This document shows positions 7,655 to 14,597 of a stretch of 35,752 nucleotides of DNA, one piece after another. A model generated the notes under the pieces. That model did no database searches, was not told the origin of the DNA, and saw only the letters and a list, made by a program, of their open reading frames with translations. This DNA is from CAZEGC01 sp964511635 (GTDB lineage: Bacteria; Patescibacteriota; Saccharimonadia; Saccharimonadales; Saccharimonadaceae). The stretch covers positions 1 to 35,752 of the forward strand of contig CAZEGC010000006.1 of the NCBI GenBank assembly GCA_964511635.1, given 5' to 3'. A program made the translations under genes and the position numbers. The number at the start of each line of letters is the position of its first letter. The stretch's first letter is position 1.

Positions 7655-8491
7655 CTAATCGTCGCTTAATATAGCGTGATCATTAGCGCTTTCACGCAAG
7701 TTAATGGGGGATGACTGCAAGTAGTCGAGGCTTGGGGATTGGGCACGGGATGCGACTAGTAGAAAGTTTTGTTCGTAGCGTGGTCGATATAGCCGGTCGA
7801 CCGAGTAAAGTTCAAGTGAGTTAAAGGGCTCTCGAAAGGTGGCAATAAGCCGGTGAGCAAGTGATGTGCGATTACCGTAATCGGCTATGAAGTTAATAGC
7901 TATTATGCCTTTTGGCGTTAGTAGTTCGGCGTACCTAGCGGCAGCCTGGGAGGTGAGTAGTGCACTAGGAATTTCGAACTCATTAAAGGCGTCGATGATT
8001 ATAAGGTCATAGCTAGACTGGGTGCGATCGATATATTCCCGACCATCTGCAATGACTATATTTAAATTATGATATCGGCCTAGGCCAAAATAACGACTGG
8101 CTAGCTGGGGCAAAAGGGGGTCTATTTCGACTACGTCAATTTGAACGTTTTGAAAGCGCTCGGCAAGTGCCCTCGGCAGGGTGAACGCACCGCCGCCAAT
8201 CACTAGAATAGATTGCACTTTGCTACTAAGGGCAATTTCCATAAATCGCTGATTGTAGTCAAAAAGCAGTTCTGGGTCATCATCTAGCGCTTGCCCGGAT
8301 TGTGGGGCGGCATCGCCTGATAGTAACAGGCGCGCTGGGCGCCCATTATAGAATCGCTCTACGACCTGGTAGTGACTGTATTGGCTTTCGCCTTCGAATA
8401 AGATTTTGCTATTCACTATATAATTATAACGCGACCTGGCAACTGTGAAATGACCTGGACTGCGCAGCGCTGCCTGGGTGATGTTAATCAT
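7655..8491 (-). CDS. spermidine-synthase-like methyltransferase-fold protein
   Basis: A 278-residue protein with a Rossmann methyltransferase core: motif I 'ILVIGGGAFTLPRAL' (about 95-109), 'VVEIDPLL' with the acidic ribose-binding residue, 'IADGREYI', and 'YDLIIIDAF' (about 160-168). The N-terminal beta part (SKILFEGESQYSHYQVVE) is typical of the spermidine synthase superfamily. It has no membrane segments, so it is the soluble type rather than the MFS-fused type. Whether it makes a polyamine cannot be decided; many such proteins have unknown substrates. It is divergent from the glycosylase gene, with 31 bases between starts. Confidence 0.8.
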   Translation of the reverse strand: MINITQAALRSPGHFTVARSRYNYIVNSKILFEGESQYSHYQVVERFYNGRPARLLLSGDAAPQSGQALDDDPELLFDYNQRFMEIALSSKVQSILVIGGGAFTLPRALAERFQNVQIDVVEIDPLLPQLASRYFGLGRYHNLNIVIADGREYIDRTQSSYDLIIIDAFNEFEIPSALLTSQAAARYAELLTPKGIIAINFIADYGNRTSLAHRLIATFREPFNSLELYSVDRLYRPRYEQNFLLVASRAQSPSLDYLQSSPINLRESANDHAILSDD

Positions 8492-8503
8492 TTATTTTAA
8501 ATC

Positions 8504-8512
8504 TGCTATAAG
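8504..8512 (+). promoter_or_regulatory. extended -10 element before the glycosylase-like gene
   Basis: TGCTATAAG (TG plus TATAAG). The ATG at 8523 is only 10 bases beyond the -10, so the mRNA leader would be a few bases at most. The GAGGG immediately before the ATG is too close to act as a normal ribosome binding site. Confidence 0.45.
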
Positions 8513-8522
8513 TAAGTGAGGG

Positions 8523-9110
8523 ATGACTGATATATTTGATGATCTAAGGCAAGAAATAGCGAGCCACGAAAGCAATCGGGATTTCACGGCGCAGGGGTAC
8601 ATGCCATTGTTCGTTGCTTCGCCTCGATCTAGGATAGTCGTCGTAGGCCAGGCACCAGGTGTGCGAGCACAAATCAGCAACATGGCTTGGAATGATGCGA
8701 GCGGACAGCGCCTAGTTAGGTGGCTAGGCGTGAGCGAGGATCAGTTTCGGGATCCGAAGTTGTTTGCTCATATACCCATGGACTTTTACTATCCTGGCAA
8801 GGGGAAGTCTGGTGACGCGCCGCCTCGCAAGTCGTTTGCTCCGCTCTGGCATGCTCGCCTGCGAGAGCATATGCCGCAGGTTGCACTAACAATTTTAATA
8901 GGTAGATATGCGCAAAGTTATTACCTAAAAGATAGCGTGCGACCCACTCTCACCGAGACAGTTCAAAATTATAAAGAGTACTTGCCGGACTATTTTCCAC
9001 TAGTTCATCCTTCGCCGCTAAATTTTCGATGGTTTGCTAGGAACGACTGGTTTGAGAGTGAAGTTATTCCTGATTTACAGAAAATTGTTGCGGAGCTGCT
9101 AGAGCTATAG
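8523..9110 (+). CDS. uracil-DNA-glycosylase superfamily protein
   Basis: A 195-residue protein of the UDG superfamily, which removes uracil or related damaged bases from DNA. Motif 1 is 'VVGQAPG' (40-46) and motif 2 is 'HPSPLN' (162-167), with the expected spacing. Motif 1 of this subgroup (YqgA/UdgX-like families in annotation) carries Gln-Ala-Pro-Gly rather than the Asp of family 1. The segment 'MDFYYPGKGKSGDAPP' (86-101) has the aromatic pocket typical of the group. It is transcribed from a compact divergent region shared with the methyltransferase gene. Its exact substrate specificity is uncertain. Confidence 0.82.
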   Translation: MTDIFDDLRQEIASHESNRDFTAQGYMPLFVASPRSRIVVVGQAPGVRAQISNMAWNDASGQRLVRWLGVSEDQFRDPKLFAHIPMDFYYPGKGKSGDAPPRKSFAPLWHARLREHMPQVALTILIGRYAQSYYLKDSVRPTLTETVQNYKEYLPDYFPLVHPSPLNFRWFARNDWFESEVIPDLQKIVAELLEL

Positions 9111-9137
9111 GGTGCGAAGTTTAGCCCTGCTTTTTTT
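9109..9137 (+). terminator. weak intrinsic terminator
   Basis: AGGG (9109-9112) can pair with CCCT (9125-9128), followed by seven T (9131-9137). The stem is short and overlaps the stop codon, so efficiency is doubtful. Confidence 0.35.
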
Positions 9138-9145
9138 GGGTAATG

Positions 9146-9151
9146 TATAAT
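9146..9151 (+). promoter_or_regulatory. TATAAT box, leaderless start
   Basis: A perfect TATAAT with its last base eight bases before the ATG at 9160 and no Shine-Dalgarno sequence between. Confidence 0.5.
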
Positions 9152-9159
9152 GGAATTAT

Positions 9160-9360
9160 ATGAATAAAGATAAACGAAAAAACAGTCAAATCGATCTATT
9201 AATAGCCGGATTTGCCCTGTTATTTCCGGGCATTCTGCTAGGTAGTATCCTGGATGTTAATATCACCTTTCAAATAATTGGCTTGGTGATGATTATTGTA
9301 TCAAGTGTATTTTTTGGTGCGTCAATTAGCAAAAATATACGCGGTAGTCGCAAAAAATAA
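9160..9360 (+). CDS. small two-helix membrane protein
   Basis: A 66-residue protein with two predicted transmembrane helices (about 12-30 and 35-56) and Lys/Arg-rich ends (MNKDKRKN and RGSRKK), so both termini should be cytoplasmic. No family recognised. It has its own promoter with a near-leaderless start. The ABC transporter operon follows after 177 bases, and a functional link is not evident. Confidence 0.6.
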   Translation: MNKDKRKNSQIDLLIAGFALLFPGILLGSILDVNITFQIIGLVMIIVSSVFFGASISKNIRGSRKK

Positions 9361-9481
9361 AGCGCTTAGTGTAAAAAAATAGTTATTAGCAGCTTTTTAT
9401 ATTGAATCGCAAAATGGCTAGTCGTAGCAGTGCCTTAGCTTAAGCCTAAAGGTAGTCCGCCGGTATTAAGGTGAGGGGTAT

Positions 9482-9510
9482 TTGAAGCTTTTTATGTTTC
9501 GTGCCACAAT
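9482..9510 (+). promoter_or_regulatory. putative promoter of the ABC transporter operon
   Basis: TTGAAG (9482-9487), 17 bases, CACAAT (9505-9510). Moderate match. The start would be near 9517, leaving a leader of about 20 bases. The rest of the 177-base gap (9361-9481) shows nothing recognisable. Confidence 0.35.
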
Positions 9511-9537
9511 ATAGCCATAAGCATAAAAAAAGATGAC

Positions 9538-10254
9538 ATGACAAAAAACGACAATATAATTGAAATAAGTAACCTAACAAAAAAATTTGGATCGTTTAAA
9601 GCGCTCGATAAGTTTAACCTTAGCGTTAACCGCGGGGAGGTTCATGGGTTTTTAGGACCAAATGGAGCGGGAAAAAGTACGACAATCCGTGTGCTGCTGG
9701 GTCTATTAAAAAAGAATAGCGGTGAGGCGCTGCTGTTTGGGCGTGATCCTTGGCGGGATGCGGTGGAACTACACAAGGATCTAGCGTACGTACCGGGTGA
9801 GGTTAGTTTTTGGCCAAACCTAACGGGAGGCGAGATTATTGATGTTTTGGGGCGCTTGAGGGGCGGGCTGGATGAAGCACGCCGATCGGCGCTACTTGAT
9901 CGTTTTGAGCTTGATGCCAGCAAAAAGTTTCGCGCCTATAGCAAGGGTAATCGTCAGAAAGTGGCCCTAGTCGCGGCCCTGGCTAGTGACGTGAAGCTTT
10001 ATATTATGGACGAGCCAACCAGTGGCCTTGATCCATTGATGGAGCAAGTTTTTCAGTCCGAGGTTCGTGCCCTTAAAGATCAAGGCAAGACCGTGCTGCT
10101 ATCGAGCCATATTCTAAGTGAGGTCGAGGCGCTGTGTGATCGTGCCACGATCATTCGAGACGGCCAAACGGCCAATGTATACACCCTAGCTGAACTTAAA
10201 AAAGAACACGACAGCCTAGAGACACTATTCATTAGCCAGTACGAGGATAAATAG
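9538..10254 (+). CDS. ABC transporter ATP-binding protein
   Basis: A 238-residue ATPase of the ABC-2/DrrA-like exporter group. Walker A 'GPNGAGKS' (40-47), Q-loop region near 80-90, signature 'YSKGNRQK' (134-141, replacing LSGGQ as is common in this exporter group), Walker B 'LYIMDEP' (154-160), D-loop 'SGLD' and switch His191. It powers export through the membrane protein encoded immediately downstream; only one base separates the stop from the next ATG. The likely substrate class is a drug, lipid or small hydrophobic molecule, but the sequence does not define it. Confidence 0.92.
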   Translation: MTKNDNIIEISNLTKKFGSFKALDKFNLSVNRGEVHGFLGPNGAGKSTTIRVLLGLLKKNSGEALLFGRDPWRDAVELHKDLAYVPGEVSFWPNLTGGEIIDVLGRLRGGLDEARRSALLDRFELDASKKFRAYSKGNRQKVALVAALASDVKLYIMDEPTSGLDPLMEQVFQSEVRALKDQGKTVLLSSHILSEVEALCDRATIIRDGQTANVYTLAELKKEHDSLETLFISQYEDK

Positions 10255-10255
10255 C

Positions 10256-11869
10256 ATGAAGGGGCTGGGGACGCTAGTTCGATTAATCCTTCGGCGTGAT
10301 CGTATTAAGTTGCCGGTTTCTATTATTGGATTTATATTGCTTCTGGTATTAATGGTGCCACTGCTTAGCGATGTCTATGGCGACGAAGAGAGCCTCGCTA
10401 CAGTGTATGCTACGTTTAGTGCTAACCCGGCGGGGATGTTTATGACGGGCCCGATGGACGAGCCGACATTTGGGGCATTTTTTATGCTAGAGACGTTGAT
10501 ATGGTGGGGGGTAGCCATAGCATTTATCAATACTTTGCTGATTGTCCGACACACCAGGCATAACGAAGAGATTGGCGCCCAAGAGTTACTGCTTTCAGGT
10601 CAGGTTCACCGCACGAGCAGCCTGGCGGCAGCGCTGCTGGTGGCATTTGGTGTTAATGCGCTGATTGTTGTTGGTGTGGGGGTTGGTCTAGAGTCTGTGA
10701 ACCCAGACTGGGCAACGTCACAATCATGGCTATTTGCACTAGCAATGGGTTTGTTTGGGTTCGTCTGGGCTACAATTGCTGCGACCATAGTCCAGTTAGC
10801 TGAGAGCGGACGGGGTGCTAATAGTGCGCTAGCGGGTTTAATAGGACTTGGTTTTATTTTACGGGGGATTGGGGATTTTCTGGGGGAAGTCAGCCAAAGT
10901 GGCATTCATCAGGCCGCCTGGGTGAGTAGCCTAAGCCCGTTTGGCTGGATGCAGGCCGTTAGGCCACTGACAGAATCTAACTGGACGCCGCTAATTATGT
11001 CACTTGGCTTTAGCGGAGTTTTAGCGGCCCTAGCATTCTGGTTGCTATCTAGGCGGGACGTCGGGGCGGGCCTTTTGCCTAGCCGCAGGGGCAAGCTGCG
11101 AGCTTCACGATTATTATCAACCCCGATCGGTCTGACGCTTTATCTACAGAGGAATATTTTTATTGGTTGGCTTTCGGGCGTGGTCATTATGGTAGCTACT
11201 ATCGGGGTACTGGTGCCACAAATGAGCGATGTTTATTCTAGTTCTGATGCCATGCGACGCACTATTGAAGCAATAGGTGGTTCGGGCGCATTAGTGCCAA
11301 TATTTATGTCAGCCATGCTGGCAATAACATGCCTGATGGTATTTGCATATTCAATCCATGGTCTAGGTAGGCTGCGCAGTGAAGAGTCTAGGGGACACTT
11401 AGAAAGCGTTCTGGCTACCAGTTTGTCCCGATCTAAATGCTTGAGCCTGCATGCTATCACGGTCATTTTAGGTGGTACGATAATGCTAGCGATAGCAGGT
11501 GGTGGACTGGCTTTTATTGCTAATTCGCTGTCGGAAGTAAATGTTGACGTGTGGGAGTATACCCTTGGCGCTCTGTCATACGTGCCGGTATTGATGGCTT
11601 TCATGTCGCTTTATCTGCTTTTGTTTGGCTTGTCGCCTCGTTTGGCGTCTGGTGTGGCGTGGCTGTATTTTAGCTTTGTAGCGTTTGTTTTGTGGCTAGG
11701 GCCGATTGTGCAGCTTGATCCAGCTATCGGAAGGTTTTCAGTCCTAGATCACGTGGCTGCCGCGCCGGCCGAAGATATTAACGTGATGCCGCTGATTGTA
11801 ATAGCTGCTGCTAGTATAGTGCTAGCTGGGGTTGGTTTTATAAGTTGGCGTCAGAGAGATTTAACCTAA
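10256..11869 (+). CDS. ABC-2-type exporter permease (polyketide/drug exporter-like)
   Basis: A 537-residue permease with about twelve hydrophobic segments in two halves of six, like the large permeases annotated as exporters of polyketide antibiotics. Recognisable segments include 'RHTRHNEEIGAQELLLSG' after the second helix and its second-half counterpart 'LRSEESRGHLESVLATSLS'. These repeat the 'R-x-EE-x-G-x-x-E-x-L-L' motif of this family. Translation is likely coupled to the ATPase gene. The downstream 103-residue membrane protein starts nine bases after the stop. Confidence 0.88.
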   Translation: MKGLGTLVRLILRRDRIKLPVSIIGFILLLVLMVPLLSDVYGDEESLATVYATFSANPAGMFMTGPMDEPTFGAFFMLETLIWWGVAIAFINTLLIVRHTRHNEEIGAQELLLSGQVHRTSSLAAALLVAFGVNALIVVGVGVGLESVNPDWATSQSWLFALAMGLFGFVWATIAATIVQLAESGRGANSALAGLIGLGFILRGIGDFLGEVSQSGIHQAAWVSSLSPFGWMQAVRPLTESNWTPLIMSLGFSGVLAALAFWLLSRRDVGAGLLPSRRGKLRASRLLSTPIGLTLYLQRNIFIGWLSGVVIMVATIGVLVPQMSDVYSSSDAMRRTIEAIGGSGALVPIFMSAMLAITCLMVFAYSIHGLGRLRSEESRGHLESVLATSLSRSKCLSLHAITVILGGTIMLAIAGGGLAFIANSLSEVNVDVWEYTLGALSYVPVLMAFMSLYLLLFGLSPRLASGVAWLYFSFVAFVLWLGPIVQLDPAIGRFSVLDHVAAAPAEDINVMPLIVIAAASIVLAGVGFISWRQRDLT

Positions 11870-11877
11870 GGGGTAAT

Positions 11878-12189
11878 ATGCAAAAAACGACCAAGAATAA
11901 AAATCCAAAAAATTACTGGTTTAAGCGGCGCAGGTATGGGTATGGGTGGACGCCTGTTACTTGGCAGGGCTGGACGACGCTAGTAGTTTTTGTGATAGTT
12001 CTGATCGGTTCTGGTGTAGTTATATTAGGCGATGCTCCGCAGGATGAATTCACAAGCGAAACTGCCATTTATATGCTAGTAGTGGCCGCATCGGTCGTGA
12101 TGCTAATTGTGACTTCATTAATCAAGGGTCCTGTTCCAAAGTGGCGGATGGGGAAGCGCGCAGATGATGACCCGGACGAAGATTTCTAA
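11878..12189 (+). CDS. small 'YWFKRRRYGYGW' membrane protein
   Basis: A 103-residue protein with a basic N-terminus, the motif 'YWFKRRRYGYGWTPVTWQGW' (about 11-30), two transmembrane helices (about 31-51 and 66-88) and an acidic tail (DDDPDEDF). Small proteins with this motif recur in Patescibacteria, as far as I recall; their function is unknown. The ATG at 11878 is chosen because AAGGGG (11868-11873) precedes it by four bases; an upstream in-frame ATG at 11845 would overlap the permease gene. It probably belongs to the ABC transporter operon. Confidence 0.75.
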   Translation: MQKTTKNKNPKNYWFKRRRYGYGWTPVTWQGWTTLVVFVIVLIGSGVVILGDAPQDEFTSETAIYMLVVAASVVMLIVTSLIKGPVPKWRMGKRADDDPDEDF

Positions 12190-12261
12190 CTTGTCATTTT
12201 AAGGCGTGAGCATACTGCGGACAGAAGGCTGACGTGGCCGTAGCCGTTTAGGTTGAGCTGC

Positions 12262-12660
12262 CTACTTGCGAGCTAGTTTTAGGTTAAGCTCTACTGCTTT
12301 TATTATAAGACTTGTTAGACTATCGGCGTCGATCACTGAGTCTTGGCGATATTCTACGGCTCGAGTCGTTGTACTCTTAAGGCGAGCATTAAACAGTTTC
12401 GCCGACTGCTCGAGCTCTTTGCCCTTAGGGAAAATCAACTTGATGTTATCTGTCCAAACTTCTGCAAAGCACACGATACCACCACTCATCCAAACTGGTA
12501 GCCCTTCGGGCCTAGAGGGTGTCCGCCACTTGATGGTTTCAGTTATGCTTGGGTCAGCTTGCTGGATTATTTGTCGTAGTTGATGCAAGCTGGACGCCTT
12601 CCAGCCATCAAGACCTTTTATGATCTTATCTATATCAGCTGAAGCGGATTGGTCACTCAT
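12262..12660 (-). CDS. DUF1801 domain protein
   Basis: A 132-residue protein matching the DUF1801 (YdhG-like) fold: 'LHQLRQIIQQADPSITETIKWRTPSR' near 25-50, followed by a beta sheet with 'GGIVCFAEVWTDNIKLIFPKG'. Members are small soluble proteins, sometimes labelled iron-chaperone-like, without an established reaction. It follows the second DUF1801-like gene on the same strand after 26 bases, so the two may be co-transcribed. Confidence 0.78.
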   Translation of the reverse strand: MSDQSASADIDKIIKGLDGWKASSLHQLRQIIQQADPSITETIKWRTPSRPEGLPVWMSGGIVCFAEVWTDNIKLIFPKGKELEQSAKLFNARLKSTTTRAVEYRQDSVIDADSLTSLIIKAVELNLKLARK

Positions 12661-12686
12661 AACACTTTTCCTCCTGGTGATTTATG

Positions 12687-13064
12687 TTATTTATGGACGC
12701 GTGATATTTTATTAACAGTTTCTAGTATTATCTTTTCGGATGCTGCGTCAAGTTTCGTGATGTACCATGAACTTGCCACTGCTGACGGGGCATCACTAGC
12801 AAGAGAATTTAGGTCTACCGCTTCGGTGATTCCGAAGGATATTAGGGCGTCTTTTCTAAAAAAGCATAGCACTGCAGAGTCTTTTGTTTTAGCGTATCCG
12901 GGCATGCCGTACCACAATCGAGGTTGTAGGCTAGGATTTGCCTCCATGATAATGTCATGAATGCGCCTGGCTTCAGGGAAGTCGTTTGTGCTGTAGTGGT
13001 TTATTTTTTCAATAACCTCGCTCTTTAAATCCTCACTAGTCTTGTTTCTTCTATTTTTTGACAT
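12687..13064 (-). CDS. second DUF1801-like protein
   Basis: A 125-residue protein with the DUF1801 layout: a helical N-terminus, 'IHDIIMEANPSLQPRLWYGMPGYAK' (about 35-59), a beta sheet 'AVLCFFRKDALISFGI' and a C-terminal helix. It is divergent from its neighbour, so this is an old pair rather than a fresh duplication. A strong Shine-Dalgarno sequence (AGGAGG on the minus strand, 13070-13075) precedes the ATG. Function unknown. Confidence 0.75.
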   Translation of the reverse strand: MSKNRRNKTSEDLKSEVIEKINHYSTNDFPEARRIHDIIMEANPSLQPRLWYGMPGYAKTKDSAVLCFFRKDALISFGITEAVDLNSLASDAPSAVASSWYITKLDAASEKIILETVNKISRVHK

Positions 13065-13178
13065 AGAAGCCTCCTTTTAGAGTTATTTTTAGTGTGGATC
13101 AGGATGAGGCGACTCAACTTAATCAGTGCTAATATTATACCACTTTTTAACAAGCGACGCAGCCTATGCAGTGCTAAA

Positions 13179-13208
13179 TTGAAACCTGCATAAACCTTAT
13201 GATATGAT
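13179..13208 (+). promoter_or_regulatory. promoter with extended -10
   Basis: TTGAAA (13179-13184), 18 bases, TATGAT (13203-13208) preceded by TGA. Predicted start is near 13215. GGAG (13237-13240) lies eight bases before the ATG at 13249. Confidence 0.55.
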
Positions 13209-13248
13209 TGGACCAGTGTATAAAACTAGCTAAAGTGGAGCAATAAGC

Positions 13249-13842
13249 ATGAGCAGGGGGCCATTTCGATCATCGCGAGCGGCCGATTCTAGGGAGTCTG
13301 GTCGGCTAGATTTAGGGTCGAGTCAGCAGTCCGAATCGCGCACGCCGCAGGCGGACTCACGACAAAAATCTAAGGTGAGCGGTAGCTCTGAGCGACCTGC
13401 TAAAAAACAAACCAGAGGCTCTAGCGGGCGGCGCTGGAGGGTGTCGGCAATCACTACCTTGATCGTGATAGCGGTCAGTGTAGCGGGGTGGTTTTTGTAC
13501 CCTACGGTACGCAGTCTAGCCATTGGAATCGATAGCAGCCGGTACCAGGCGGTGTTTTTTGCTAACGGAAATGTGTATTTTGGTAAACTCGAAGTCACTG
13601 GCGGTGGTTATTATAAAATGAGCGGCGTTTATTACCCCCAGACCCAAACTGATACAGCAGTTGAAGCCGAAGACCAGCCCCAGTCTAGTTCTAATCAAGA
13701 CAGCATTACGCTGCTACGTTTGAGCGATGCTATACATAGCCCCGAAGATGAAATGATGATATCTAAAGATCAGATTTTGTTTTTCCAGAATATTGAAGCT
13801 GATAGCCAGGTGGCGCAGCTTATTGAAGCTCAGAGTAATTAG
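13249..13842 (+). CDS. single-pass membrane protein, Patescibacteria-type
   Basis: A 197-residue protein. Residues 1-64 are a disordered, Ser/Arg-rich cytoplasmic tail, 65-87 form one transmembrane helix (VSAITTLIVIAVSVAGWFLY), and the rest is an extracellular beta-rich domain beginning 'SRYQAVFFANGNVYFGKLEV'. Proteins with this 'YQAVF-NGxVYFGKL' block followed by 'L-x-D-A-I-H-x-PED-x-M-I' are common in Saccharibacteria and related groups, in my recollection. Their function is not known. It is monocistronic with a clear promoter and ribosome binding site. Confidence 0.75.
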   Translation: MSRGPFRSSRAADSRESGRLDLGSSQQSESRTPQADSRQKSKVSGSSERPAKKQTRGSSGRRWRVSAITTLIVIAVSVAGWFLYPTVRSLAIGIDSSRYQAVFFANGNVYFGKLEVTGGGYYKMSGVYYPQTQTDTAVEAEDQPQSSSNQDSITLLRLSDAIHSPEDEMMISKDQILFFQNIEADSQVAQLIEAQSN

Positions 13843-13894
13843 CTTGCTTTATAGCTTCTAGCTTAGGGCCAGGTGACTTTGGGCTGCTTAAGTT

Positions 13895-14500
13895 TTAGTT
13901 CAGTGACGAAATGTATTCGATCCAGGACTGGTGATCGACTCTGTCTTGGGATTTAATTAGAATGAGTAGATCGTCTTTAGTAAATATTACAGATTGTGGG
14001 CCCTTGGCTGAAGTTCCGATATGGGCCTTTATGCCGTTAGCGTCGATTGTATCAGTGGCGTTGTAGCTTTTAGCTAAGTCGCTAACATCACCGTTTAGGG
14101 GTGCGGGCATGGGCTGCTGGCTTACTGTCACGCTAATATCTCCGATGTGATCGGTGTAGGCAAAGACAGGGTTTTCACCAGGTGGATTGACTTGCTGCCA
14201 GCCACCAAGCTTTTCAATTGATTTACTAGTAGGGAGCACGGTTTCGTATGACGGCACACTGGATGCAAACGAATTTTGCGCCTGCTTACCGCTAGTCGTG
14301 CTAAGTTGATAGATGATAATTCCAGCAGCTAGTACGCCGGCAACTGACAGGCTAGTGGTGATTTTTTTATTAGTAAAAAGTGCATGATAGGGTTGCCTCG
14401 TAGCGCCTTTATTTGACGACGTCAAAAGGTACGAATCTAGGTTTGATTTCGGCGCAAGCTTTAGCTTGGCGCTCGACTTATATGATTGTTTAAATTCCAC
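13895..14500 (-). CDS. membrane-anchored extracytoplasmic protein
   Basis: A 201-residue protein starting at GTG. Residues 1-45 are basic and cytoplasmic, 46-66 form a transmembrane helix (TTSLSVAGVLAAGIIIYQL), and the remaining 130 residues are a small extracytoplasmic alpha/beta domain with 'LGGWQQVNPPGENPVFAYTD' and 'ISVTVSQQPMP'. No family is recognised. It faces the preceding plus-strand gene convergently, with no evident terminator in the 52 bases between them. Confidence 0.65.
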   Translation of the reverse strand: MEFKQSYKSSAKLKLAPKSNLDSYLLTSSNKGATRQPYHALFTNKKITTSLSVAGVLAAGIIIYQLSTTSGKQAQNSFASSVPSYETVLPTSKSIEKLGGWQQVNPPGENPVFAYTDHIGDISVTVSQQPMPAPLNGDVSDLAKSYNATDTIDANGIKAHIGTSAKGPQSVIFTKDDLLILIKSQDRVDHQSWIEYISSLN

Positions 14501-14597
14501 TTATTTTCACTAGCCTCTGCTCACTTAGGTGATCACACTATGCGCTCGTTAGGTGCATTAGTAGCTCCTACTATTTTAGCATAGACGTTATCTACTT

